Assembly (NCBI RefSeq): GCF_901000735.1 | Contig: NC_081541.1 | Span: 49,724,771 to 49,788,770, forward strand | Direction of reading: 5' to 3' | Source of the DNA: Corylus avellana | Lineage: Eukaryota; Streptophyta; Magnoliopsida; Fagales; Betulaceae | DNA length: 64,000 bases | In this document: positions 23,429 through 34,739 of the stretch, in pieces | Layout of the letters: every line of letters starts with the position of its first letter | How positions within the stretch are numbered: position 1 is the first letter of the stretch | Notes under the pieces: model-generated | The model's database searches: none | The model's input: the letters and a program-made list of their open reading frames with translations, nothing else | What the model was told of the DNA's origin: nothing | Translations under genes and position numbers: made by a program

Positions 23429-26400
23429 ATGGCTGAGATTGCCATTCTTCTCTCTCCCTTTCTCCAAGTGTTTTTCGAAAGAATGGCATCTGGGGAGTTT
23501 GTTGACTTCTTTCGACGACAAAAACTCTCCGAGACTCCGATACACTCATAACGAAGTTGAAGACAACTTTTCTGACCCTCAATGCAGTGCTCGAAGACGC
23601 AGAAGAGTTGCAAGTTACGAAGCGTCATGTGAAAGAGTGGCTTGATGAGCTGAAAGATGCAATCTATGATGCAGAGGACGTCTTGGATGAGATTGCTACT
23701 GAAGCCTTGCAAAGCGAGTTGGATGCTCAATTTCAAACCACTGCAAGTAAGGTACGGAAGTTATCCATCTCTGCTTTTCGTAATTCTTTTGTCAAAGAGA
23801 TAGAGCCAAAGATAAAAGAGGTACTTGAAAGACTAGAAACTCTAGCACAGCAAAAGAATGTCATGGGTCTGAGAGAAGGTGTTGGAGGGAAATCATCTGA
23901 CAGATTGCTCACAACTTCTTTGGTTGAAGAATCTGATATTTATGGTAGGAATAATGACAAGGAGGCAATCACTAAAATGTTACTCTCAAATGATGCACGT
24001 GGCAACAAAATGAGTGTGATTGCCATAATAGGGATGGGGGGGATGGGCAAGACCACCCTTGCTCAACTTGTATACAATGACTCAAAGGTGAAGGAGCACT
24101 TTAACCTACACTTACGGGTTTGTGTTTCTGAAGAGTTTGATGTGTCCAAGGTAACCAAAACAATTTTGGAGAGACTAACTTCATCAACTTATGATAATAA
24201 GGATCTAGATCAACTCCAAGTTATACTCAAGGAGAAATTGGAGAGGAAGAAGTTTCTACTTGTTTTAGATGATGTGTGGAATAAGGATTATGCTATTTGG
24301 GAGAACTTCAGCAAACCTTTCATATCTTGGGCACAAGGAAGTAGGGTCATCGTAACAACTCGCGATAATGAGGTTGCATTAGTTATGCGTGCTAGCTCAA
24401 CGCATCCTTTAAAGGAGTTACAAGAAGAAGATTGTTGGTCACTATTTGCAAAACATGCATTCTATGATGGTAACTCTGATGCACATGGAGAGTTAAAAGT
24501 AGTAGGTAGAAAAATCATGGAAAAGTGTGGAGGCCTTCCGTTAGCAGTCAAGGCAATTGGTGCTCTATTAAGAACTAAACCGAATGTTGATGAATGGGAT
24601 AAGATATTGAAGAGTGAATTATGGGATTTGCCAATTGATGAGATGGGCATTCTACCAGCTCTAAGATTAAGTTACAAATATCTCTCTTCACATCTAAAGC
24701 GTTGCTTTGCTTATTGTTCAATATTCCCAAAGGATTTTTCTTTCAAAAAAGATCAATTAATCTTGTTATGGATGGCAGAAGGTTTCCTACCGCAACCTAA
24801 ACACAAAACAATGGAAGAAGTTGGGAATGAGTATCTCCTCACTCTAGAATCAAGATCATTATTCCAAAAATCAAGTGAGGACAAGTCATGTTTTGTAATG
24901 CATGATCTTGTGAACGATTTGGCAAAATCTGTATCTGGAGAATTTATTTTAAGGTTGGAGGGTGAGTGTCCTGACGAGATTGTAAACAAAACTCGCCACT
25001 TGTCTTATTTTTCCAAACATAATTTTCATGGCTTGAAGAAGTTTGAGACCCTTCACAAGGCTAAGAGGTTGCACACTTTCCTACATTTAGATATGTCAGA
25101 TTCTGATTGGTTTCACTACTTCTTAAGTAAAACGGTAGTAGATGATTTACTTCCAACTCTAAGATGCTTACGACTGCTTTCTCTGTCCCGATATAAGAAC
25201 ATTACTGAATTGCCAAATTCAATTGGTAAACTTAAATACCTACGTTACTTGGATCTCTCTTTCACTGAAGTTCAAAGACTGCTTGATTCTATATGTCAGT
25301 TGTGCAATTTGCAAACATTGAGACTATCACATTGTAAAAAGCTTACTGCATTGCCTAGAGATATGTGGAAACTCATTAGCTTAAGCCATCTTGATATTAC
25401 CAAAACTAGCATTAAAGAGATGCCGATTCATTTGGGTAGATTAAAACGCCTACTGACATTGACTAAATTTATCATTAGCAAAGGTACTGGGTCATTTATT
25501 GGAGAGTTGGGGAAACTTGTAAATCTTCGGGGACCACTTGCCATTTTGGAGCTCCAAAATATTGAATCCCCCAATGATGCTCTAAATGCAAGCTTGAAGG
25601 ACAAAAAGCACCTAGAAGAGTTGGTATTAGAATGGAATGTTGAAACTCATGTTCCAGAAAGTCAGAGAATTGTACTTGATGGGCTCCGACCTCATACAAA
25701 TTTGAAAAGCCTCATTATCAAATACTATGGTGGTAAAAGTCTTTCAGATTGGATAGGACTTCCTTCATTCTCTAAACTAGCATCTCTTCATCTACAAAAC
25801 TGTAACTATTGCAATAGTTTGCCACCCCTTGGGCAGCTACCCTCTCTGCAGTACCTCTATATTGTTGGGTTTGATGAAGTTGTTACAGTGGGTCGTGAGT
25901 TTTGTGGCAGCGGTTCTTCTTCATTTAAGCCATTTGGTGCCCTTAAGGTTCTTAGCTTCAGAGATATGAAGAAGTGGGAAAAATGGATTTCTATTGGTGA
26001 CGAAAATGAGGGCGTAAGTTTTCCTCAACTTGAAAATCTTAGTATTACAGAGTGCCCTAAGCTAACCGGAGGGTTGCCCACCCATCTTCCTTCTTTAGCC
26101 ATGCTTAAAATTTATAAATGTCCACAATTGATGGCTTCACTCTCAAGGACACCTGCTATACGTGATTTTTGGGTGGAAGATTGTAAAGAGGTTTTGTTTG
26201 ATGAATTGCCAGCTGGAATGCAGACAGTCAATATTGGAGGAATTGAGTCCCTACCGAAGGAAATGATAGACTCCAATGGCAGTCTTCAAGAGTTGTCGAT
26301 CAATGGGTGTTCTTCACTTATGTTCCTTCCAAAGGATGGCCTTCCCTCTACATTAAAAACCCTCAGCATCCGTGACTGTGGCTCACTTGTGTCCCTTCCC

Positions 26401-27342
26401 GAGGGAATGATAGACTCCAACGGCGGTCTTCAAGAGTTGGTGATTGAGAGGTGTTCCTCACTTGTGTCCCTTCCTAAAGATGGTCTTCCCTCTACATTAA
26501 AAACCCTTGAGATTGAATATTGTAAGAAGTTAGAGCTCCCAACAAACCTGGACTATTCATCCCTTGGAAAACTGTTGTTGGGGTATTGTGATTCTGTGAA
26601 GTCCTTTCCATTAGATTTATTCCCAAATCTTTATCAAATCAAAATCTCGGAGTGTAGCAATTTGGAATCTCTTACGGTTCCAGAAAATTATGAACATGAT
26701 TTAGTCGCCTTGGAGATTAATATCAGTTCTTGCAGTAATTTTGTTTCTTTTCCAAAAGGAGGATTGCGTGCCCCCAAACTCACAAGGTTTTTGGTCAATG
26801 GTTGTGGCAATTTGAGATCACTTCCTGACAAAATGCACATGCTCCTTCCGTCTCTTAAGGATTTGTATATATGGCATTGTCCAAAAGTTGAGTCGTTTCC
26901 TGAAGGGGGGTTGCCTTCCAATTTGAAATCAATTAAAATAAGTGATTGTGAGAAACTCATTGCAAGTCGGATGGGATGGGGTTTGCAGAACCTCCCCTTT
27001 CTTAGATCTTTGTCAATCGGTGGCAATTCTGAAGATGTGGAGTCCTTCCCAGAGGAGCAGTTGCTGCCCACCAGTCTGACCTTCCTTGAAATATGGGACT
27101 TTCCAAATTTGAAATCTTTGGACAAGAAAGGGCTTCAACACCTCAATGCTCTTGAAACGTTGATTATCTGGGACTGCCCTCAGCTCAAGTATATGCCGGA
27201 ACAGGGGCTGCCTCCCTCCCTTTCTCTAGGAATCTTCACATGTCCTTTGTTGAAGGAAAAGTTGCGAAGTAAAAAAGGAAAAGAATGGCGCAAGATTGCT
27301 CACCTCGAACAGATATGGATTGATGACGAATTGATTGAATAA
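23429..27342 (+). CDS. CC-NB-ARC-LRR (CNL) resistance protein, RPP13-like-1 type, with N-terminal frameshift
   Basis: An intronless NLR immune receptor gene. The ATG at 23429 opens with AEIAILLSPFLQ and FVDFFRRQKLS, the usual coiled-coil start, but that frame stops after about 40 codons. The other frame then runs open for 1261 codons (23557-27342; no ATG at its start). Residue numbers below count from 23557. The Rx-N coiled coil continues with DAEDVLDEIATEAL. The NB-ARC has P-loop GMGGMGKTT (159-167), kinase-2 FLLVLDDVW (233-241; the Trp is typical of CNLs), RNBS-B GSRVIVTTR, GGLPLA (about 325-330), RNBS-D CFAYCSIFPKDF and MHD (448-450). About 25 leucine-rich repeats follow from about residue 510, the later ones of the SL-x-I-x-x-C type. 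Around 23525-23545 an imperfect 8-base duplication (TCCGAGAC beside TCCGATAC) explains the frameshift. Without it the family pattern reads through. Either it is a disabled allele or a sequence error; everything else looks functional. Confidence 0.93.
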
Positions 27343-27911
27343 GCGAAAAGTCTGTTTAGCGAAAGGTCCCCTATTTCGGTGTGTGCAATTTTCAACCACC
27401 TAATTTATCTTATTTATGATTTATAGTCTCTGTTTTAATGTGCTTAGTTGCTATCTTTGATAAAACTGAATGCTCCACCCACATCACCACTTGAACGATA
27501 TATTATTCTGCATATTTTGATTAATTCTTTTAGTATACATCTTCTCGGTTTGCTCTGTTTTTTTTTTTTTTTTTTTGGTTGCTCATCTTAAAAATTAACT
27601 ATTTCCTAATCTGATTTGAAGCAGAAGCCGACTACTTCCATTTTTGCATCCCTTATAACTTCAAATCCATTTCCCCTAAACTTTGGTACCGATTAAGCAT
27701 ACAAATATGTTGTGCGGTTGTCCTGTGTTTCTTCAAGTCCTCTGAAGGAGTTCTTTCAAGCCCAAGTTCTCCCAAGACCACAGAAGGAGAAGGGTAAGGG
27801 CCCAGTTTGGAAGAAGAAAGAACATCAGAGTAAGGCTGGCTTGTTGCCGTGGCCCAAGAAGATGTGGGTTGTGGGTCGGGTCGGGGATCCTGGACCTGGC
27901 TCTTCCACGTT
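27343..27911. other. CNL 3' flank and short IDM1-like intron scrap
   Basis: About 27540-27585 reads CTTCTCGGTTTGCTCTG, a T tract and TTGGTTGCTCA, a small plus-strand copy of the intron sequence at 47745-47800. 27700-27911 is less A/T-rich, with a short open frame rich in Lys and Pro, unassigned, cut by the gap. Confidence 0.45.
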
Positions 27912-28011
27912 NNNNNNNNNNNNNNNNNNNNNNNNNNNNNNNNNNNNNNNNNNNNNNNNNNNNNNNNNNNNNNNNNNNNNNNNNNNNNNNNNNNNNNNNN
28001 NNNNNNNNNNN
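27912..28011. other. Assembly gap, 100 N
   Basis: Exactly 100 N, joining the CNL contig to an IDM1-like remnant contig. Confidence 0.99.
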
Positions 28012-28150
28012 ATGGTTTCTCAGTAATCCTACACTAATAAACGTACATATTAATCTCAAGTTCTTTGATCTGCCAAACCACAAACAGAATGTGGGAAAAA
28101 CATGTACCTCATCTTGGTCTAATAAATCCACATTTTGTCCATATTGAATG
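28012..28150 (-). pseudogene. IDM1-like GNAT exon scrap
   Basis: The minus strand repeats the GNAT exon end and donor seen at 29060-28990 (ATATGGACAAAATGTGGATT, then GATGAG before GTACATG). It breaks at about 28148 into a dispersed repeat (GAATGTGGCCAATTGTGG) also found at 61010 and 61493. Non-coding by itself. Confidence 0.55.
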
Positions 28151-28280
28151 TGGCCAATTGTGGTGGACTCCACGCCACATCATGTGATTGAGTCAACGGA
28201 ATAAAAGAAAAGGGAGATATGATAGGGGCTCAATTGAGCCCCATCCGAGATTCAACTTTTGTGGACATATGATTTGATTT

Positions 28281-28319
<39 letters not shown>

Positions 28320-28330
28320 AATTTTGTATG

Positions 28331-28350
28331 NNNNNNNNNNNNNNNNNNNN
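28331..28350. other. Assembly gap, 20 N
   Basis: Twenty N next to a long T tract (28291-28312). Confidence 0.99.
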
Positions 28351-28792
28351 CATAAAAGAATATAATAAAATAACTCAATCACACAAGATATTAAGATTTA
28401 CGTGTGCATAATAAGTTTACATCGATCTACAGAGGGAGACGACTAAGAGAAAATTTCACTATAAAAAATTAGTATACAAACAGTAATAGAAAAAAAAAAA
28501 AAAAAAAAAACCATTCAAAACTCAAAGGTCCAATAATACACTAAAAAAAAAAACGACTTTCACACGCAATAGAATTTTGACAAAAGTGAAATCTCTCTAA
28601 TTCTCTATACAAGGAATGCATGAAGTTTCTGTGCTATGATTAGTCACATTCTTGCTCGTGCCAAGGTGAGTAGAAGTTACACATGATTTGTCTCTTGCAT
28701 AATCGAAAATTCCTACTCCAGAATCCTTCTTCCTTCACTCAAGATCCTCCATGAGGCCATTCGCAAGTTGGGGCTGCATCATTTCTCCATTT

Positions 28793-30600
28793 TCACACAA
28801 TTTTTGTGGTACTCGCAACACTGCCTGAGCACCAGCAATGAAACATGACTTCTAGCACTGTTCTTCCCCGGAAGATCACCATATGGTAATGGTTCTTGTA
28901 CTTATTAAGCTGCAACACAAAAATAAATAAATAAAATGTACATATGAATCTCAAGTTCTTTGATCTGCCAAACCCCAAACAGAATGTGGGAAAAACATGT
29001 ACCTCATCTTGGTCTAATAAATTCACATTTTGTCCATATAGATTCAGCTTCATCAGCCGCTGGCAGCACATGGTTTCTCCATGCATGTAAACAAGGATAC
29101 TAATAAACGTTCATCAATTTAGAATAGGTGCCACCATCCAAAAAATTTAAAGCCAGAAGTAAATAATGAAGCATGTATGGTATAGAAACTACTGATAGGA
29201 AGAATAATGATTATAGAACTCACATAATGCACATCCACTAAACTCAAAATCTGGAGTTTTGACAGTAACAATGCATCGCTTGGTTATCTGTTCTTCAGGA
29301 TCAAGTCCAGCATCCCTTCCAGCTGCCACAACATTAACATTATGCTCTACACATTTTTCTTTTTGGAAGACGTTCCGGCTATATTTACAGTACAGAGTAC
29401 CACGGGAAATTGTCGGTAGAGCCGTAGAGGAACACACTCTGCAATTGGCCTAAATAATAAACATCATAATTGCAACTCAAGCAAACTGATGCAAACAATA
29501 CGAAGACATACAAGTGATACTCGTACTCAACAGAAAAGGTATTGAATGGTAATTCAAAGTTTAGGAAAAAGATTGTGGCTTTGAAGTTAATAAGGGTTTG
29601 ATTATGTGTGAGCAACCAAAAGAAAAAAAAAAAAAAAAAAAAACAAACAAACAAACAGAGCAAACCGAGAAGTGTTCACTAAAAATCAACTACAGGACAT
29701 CTTAGTAAATCAAACAAATATGCAGAATAAATAACTGGGTATATAAGGCCAATTGTTGACTTACTTGTCTCGGACTTTATATTCTAAAAAAAAGTTCAAA
29801 TCTAAAAAAAAAATAGGACAATTTACAGTGCAACTACAAGTCTGCATGCTCTGTTTGTTTACATGATTTGATCCCAAGAATACGACACTGTACTGGTTAT
29901 TGACAATAAAAAAAATGACCCTATAAACAAGGGATTGATCAACATTAGCCACCAAATACTTGATTCAGAAGTTAGTTCGGAAGCTACCATTCTCTGTGAA
30001 CCACCAAATACTTGAAAGCACAATGAATTCTCTTTTGGCAATAGAACTGCAAGATATAATTTGGCATGAAAAAAACTTCACTATTTAAAATTAATAAGGC
30101 AACAAATAAACACCATCTAGCAAAAGAGTTCAAAAAATAAAAAATAAAATTGTTGATACATAAAAAAACAAGCAAATATGGCCCCCAGTCATATCACAAG
30201 ATACTAGTCAATCAACAAAACATGTGGTGTAATCACTTGAAGGCCCTTAAGACGACATACAATCATCAGATATTGCTACAATTTGGTCTTTCATTCATAG
30301 GAACATTTTCTCTTTGGATTCACACACAAAAAGGTTCAGGCCAGAAGCAAATAATGGAGCATCAAATGTCTAGAAACTTTAATGGCAAGAATAGTGACTA
30401 TAGAATAGAAGCTGGATAATGCACGTCCACCAAAGTCAACCTCTGTTCTATAGGATCAACTACAGCAACCCTTCCAGATGCCACAGCATTAGCATTCCAC
30501 TCTAGAAGTTTTTTTCCTTTTGGAACACATTCATGCAATATCTACAGTACCACAGGGAACATTTCGAAGAGGCCAGAGATCACTCTGCAAATGTCCAAAA
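28793..30600 (-). pseudogene. IDM1-like remnants, copy D, with GNAT end
   Basis: Minus strand, in order. About 30590-30425 is a degenerate copy of the post-PHD exon (WNANAVASGRVAVVDPIEQ, with stops). About 30180-29690 is almost identical to 14400-13900. 29449-29224 is a second, cleaner post-PHD exon (RNVFQKEK, VNVVAAGRDAGLDPEEQ, KRCIVTVKTPDFEFSGCAL). About 29075-28990 is a GNAT exon with PAADEAESIW. 28909-28793 is the last exon (NHYHMVIFRGRTVL). The PAADEAESIW and MVIFRG-type ends match the C-terminal GNAT part of IDM1-like acetyltransferases. Here the post-PHD exon is followed by GNAT exons, as in the intact family, whereas in copies A and C the same exon is followed by helicase exons. Two post-PHD exons and missing TDBD exons make it a pseudogene. 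Confidence 0.72.
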
Positions 30601-31155
30601 TAACTAACATCATAAATGCAACTGGAGCAAAATTTGAGAACGTGCATAAGCATAAGACAATACACAAAATTTAAAAATTTGAAATTTGTTTCCGCTTTAC
30701 TAGATTCAGTTTATAGTTAATACATGAAAACCCATGGTAGTATAAACCAAATGGGATTGATGCTTTCCAGACTCATTGACTTTAGGTATTGAATCAGAAA
30801 CCCAAAGATCCATCGGGCAAGAGGATCAGTTGCCGACATCACATGTATCTGCAACATATATACACTAATTTCAATACCCAAAAGGTGAAGTAAAAGCCAA
30901 GTAGAGAGCCCCCCTATTTGTGTGCTCAAAAAACAGATGGAAAGAAAACAAAACAGCACCCTACAAATTAATGTTAATACACTGTCCGGTTGCCTAGGGC
31001 ATCGAATTTTCACTCAAGTTCAACACTTTGTCAAATCTTAAGGAACGTTTGTAAAATTTAAAGAAATGCTCTGTTTGGTACTTGTTAAAACATTTCAAAT
31101 AAAAAATAAAAAGCCTTAGATTTGAATTTGACTTGTGCCATCTTATTATTAGAAA
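30601..31155. other. No gene recognised
   Basis: A/T-rich sequence between IDM1-like copy D and the LRR fragment. A 98-codon minus-strand frame (31013-30717) has no recognisable domain and is probably chance. Confidence 0.4.
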
Positions 31156-31735
31156 GCAGAGTAAAGATTTCAAATTTAGAAAGTCCCACATGAAAAGAGA
31201 CGTTAGACTGGTGGGCAGCAACTGTGCCTCTGGGAAGGACTCTGCATCTTCATATTTTGCACCGATTGACAAATTTCTAAGAAAATGCAGGTTTTGCAAA
31301 CCCCATCTCATCTGACTCGCAATGAGTTTGTTACAACCGTGGATGTTAATTGATTTCAGATTGGAAGTCAAGCCCCCTTCATGAAACCACTCAACTTCTG
31401 GACAATTCCCTAAAACTAAATCCTCAACTGACGGAAGGAATATGTGCATCTTGTCAGGCAGTGATCTTAGACTCTCAATCCATCGTCGTTAAATGATATA
31501 AGGTTGGGAGCACATAATCCTCCTTTCGGAAAAGATACAAAATTAGAGCAATAACTAATATCAATCTGCAAAGTGACTAAATCATTTTCATAATTTTATG
31601 GAACTGCAAGAGATTCCAGATTGCTACATTGAGAGATTGTGATATGATAAAGCTTTGGGAATAAATCTAATGGAAAAGACTTGAGAGAATTACAATTCCA
31701 CAGCCACAAATATTCAAGGGATGAATAGTCAGTGT
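31156..31735 (-). pseudogene. CNL leucine-rich-repeat fragment
   Basis: The minus strand matches the last third of the CNL gene (about 26550-27115). It reads DYSSLEYLWLWNCNSLKSFP, SQCSNLESLAVP followed by a stop where the full gene has Glu, YCSNFVSFPKGGL, a frameshift near 31490, and then MHIFLPSVEDLVLGNCPEVE through AQLLPTSLTSL. The match begins at the GACTATTCATCCC word and stops abruptly after AAATTTGAAATCTTT at about 31156, in mid-repeat at both ends. It is a shuffled fragment of a second CNL gene, diverged from the nearby intact one, lodged between IDM1-like copies D and T1. Confidence 0.88.
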
Positions 31736-31872
31736 TGTTGTGTTGGCTTTGTCACACATTAAAGTAAATGAGAGAGGGAAGCAAAATACATATTTGAGGA
31801 AAGTGGACCATTAAGGAACAGAGTTACCTGCTCTGCTTTTCCACATTTTCCAATTACTAAAATCCAATTACA

Positions 31873-33950
31873 AAAAGGATTTAGGAGTTAGCACTAAATG
31901 TAAAATTACAAAAGTAGTCTCTTTTAAAAACTATTGCAACTTCGTTCGAGCCATTGTCACATTCTTGCTCAACCCAAGGTCCGACAGAGGTTAACACATG
32001 ATTTGTCTCTAGCAGAATCGCAAATTCCCACTCCACAAGCCTTCCTTCTTCACACAAGATCACCATATGGTAATGTTTCCTCTACTTATTAAGCTGCAAC
32101 ACAAAAAGATGTACATATTAATCTCAACTTCTCTGCGCTCCCAAACCCCAAACAGAATGTGGAAAGAACATGTACCTGATTCAGCTTCATTAGCAACTGG
32201 CAACACATAGTTCTGAACGCAACTAAACAAGGACTGAAGGTAATCCTACACCAACAGCTGTGAGAAGTGAGTCTGTAAACGACAACACTCAGAAGTGAGT
32301 CTGGAAACTACAAAATTTTACAGAACAGAATGAACTGCAAAATATAACAGGAAAAAAATTCTCACCCTAAGGTCTTCCAAATGGTGATCGATACTTCAAA
32401 CAGCTAATATGATATTCCCATGCACATTGAGGGAACAATACACGTAATTAGTTATGTAAACAAACAAACAAACTAGAAACACAAAGCATTTGAAACAAAG
32501 GACATGAAAAGACTTTAGCTGAATATAAACTACCTACCTGGTAACATAAAAATAATTGCACATCCATCAAAGTCAAACTCCGGAGTTTTGACGGTAAGAA
32601 TGCATCCCTTGGTTCTGTTCATTAGCATTATGTCTACAGATTTTTCTTTTTGGTAGAGGAACACACTGCAATTGGCCCAAATAATAAATATCATAAATGC
32701 AACTCAAGTAGACTGGAACAAGCTGAACAGATACAATAAACCCAAGGGAATAAAAAAAAATAATAAGTTCTATACTATACCAAAGAAAATTTCAAAAAAA
32801 AAAGTGCAAAAATTATGTTATCAATTAAAATGCTTAAGGTTCTCTTACAGCAACCCCTTGATATTGAACTTGAAACCAGTTGAATGTACATTATGGTCTG
32901 GTGGAGCAATAGCCTGTTGTGGTTTGTAATGCCCTACACATGAAGGGAAATGAAGCAAAAACATGAAATATACACATAAACGACAGGACCAGGAGATTAA
33001 TAGATAAACAGTTCATAAGGCAATAAGTTAACAATGTCCTGACAAGTTTCAACTTTTGAATTTTTATAATCTCCCAAATATCAAAGAGTTGGAAGTTAAT
33101 GAGCCTGGCCCAAATGTTTTATCATACTAGTATGAGATTATACACAAAATGTGTAATGTGTTTCTAGCTTTGCTAGATTAGATTCTTATGATATATAGCC
33201 ATACAAGGTCAGGCACTTAATTCATGAGGTTAGGCATCTTCTCAGCATCAAAGTTTATCTTTCCAACCTTGCAATACACAACTCTTTCAAGAAGAACAAA
33301 AACTTACCTACATGAAAAGCCCCTTCACATTCATCACAGCACAAAAGATCCCCTCCATCTTCACATATGGAGCAGAGGTCATCATTTTCATTGGTACAAA
33401 ATTTACAACCTTTTGACAGGGAATATTATAAACTTCATGGAGAGACACTGTTAATGTTAATAAAATCAATCTCAAGCAGAAGCAAATTTACCTCGCAGTT
33501 GCAGCAACTACAAAAGATGAGAGACCCAATTTCCGCCCACAACATATCACTACTTAGAAAAGCAAATCCAAAATATCAGTTTCCGAGAGATGTCCTATAA
33601 TTCTTAAACAGCAAAAATGTCACATTTTCTTTATTTAAAAAAACAAAAAATAACTTATGCCGATGAAATTTATAACATAACAAACATAATGCAAAACAAA
33701 CCTCTCGTAATTCAGAATGATGTGGTAGATTTCTCTAAAGAGGAACAACCATAGAATTTCAGGCAAACTCTTTTAGCAGTCCAACAAAACAAATCCACAT
33801 GCAGCACAAACAATCTAATGGGTCTTCTAAAACCATAATCTAAAATAGCATGGACTACCCACTTCAACATCTCTGCATTTGCGACCAAAACACTATATCC
33901 AAGTACTTTCAATCACACCTTTCAGCCTGGTTTCTCCAGGGACTCTAGCC
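31873..33950 (-). pseudogene. IDM1-like TDBD-PHD-GNAT gene, compact copy T1
   Basis: The exons lie in the family order on the minus strand. 33950-33702 is the first TDBD exon, damaged by frameshift. About 33545-33492 is SLIFCSCCNCE plus a GT donor. 33409-33308 is the first PHD finger ([20 protein letters not shown], then ECEGAFHV) with clean acceptor and donor. About 32660-32550 is a shortened post-PHD exon (KTPEFDFDGCAI type). About 32432-32385 is the second PHD (CAWEYHISCLKY). About 32215-32170 is a GNAT piece (LPVANEAES). About 32090-31950 is the last exon. Several exons are shortened or out of frame, so it is probably not functional. It is a direct repeat of T2. Confidence 0.75.
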
Positions 33951-34102
33951 TACAATACAAGAGGCATAATCAATATTCACATAGATATGTATGTGTACTA
34001 ACTATAAAAAAATAATAATAATAATAATAAAAAAGAACAACCACTAAAAAAATTACCCACGCCTCTTAGTCAATTGAAAACATTACCATCTAAAATCAGC
34101 TT

Positions 34103-34202
34103 NNNNNNNNNNNNNNNNNNNNNNNNNNNNNNNNNNNNNNNNNNNNNNNNNNNNNNNNNNNNNNNNNNNNNNNNNNNNNNNNNNNNNNNNNNNNNNNNNN
34201 NN
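34103..34202. other. Assembly gap, 100 N
   Basis: Exactly 100 N. The sequence before it (CATCTAAAATCAGCTT) corresponds to 37097-37112 of the T2 unit, where that unit continues, so T1 is cut by the contig edge. Confidence 0.99.
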
Positions 34203-34697
34203 AGAACACAACACCAAGACACTCAAATCTAGAGAGTCAAGAAATGCAACCACCCCAAACCAATCACAAATTCATTTCATTGAAAGGGTTAATTAAGAAA
34301 GCTAAAATCTCATAAACAAGAGAAGGCTCAACAGATGAATCTCAACTCAGCTCAAATCAAATCAACTCAATTCAACCTTAATCAAAAGTAAACTGCAAGA
34401 AAAAGTTACACAAATATTTCATAATTTACCCGGGACCAACTTAACTGCATGTCACCACAAATGATGAAAAATAATGTATGGTTTACTGTAATACCATAAT
34501 GAAACTCATTAATAGCAAAAGCCAATCACATTCACATATAACCATGAATCATAACAGGAAAGGGCTCAAAATCTCCAGCAAATAAACCAGGGGAACTGTC
34601 TTCCAAAGTGACAAACATCTTAATTGCCTCAGAAACCACAGGCTGTAGCTTACCGACAACTTACAACTAGGTGGTCAAGTCGGCCTTATTGGGCTTA
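34203..34697. other. No gene recognised
   Basis: Single-copy-looking sequence after the gap, with CAACTCA/CAAATCA-rich words near 34340-34380 and no open frame of note. Confidence 0.4.
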
Positions 34698-34739
34698 AAA
34701 AGAATTTAGGATTCAGCACTAAAAGTAAAATTACAAAAA

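Noticed and set aside
27712..28173. Open frames crossing the gap at 27912-28011
   Set aside because: They consist largely of unknown residues across 100 N and are not real.
30717..31013. 98-codon minus-strand frame
   Set aside because: No recognisable domain, no splice context, and A/T-rich surroundings.
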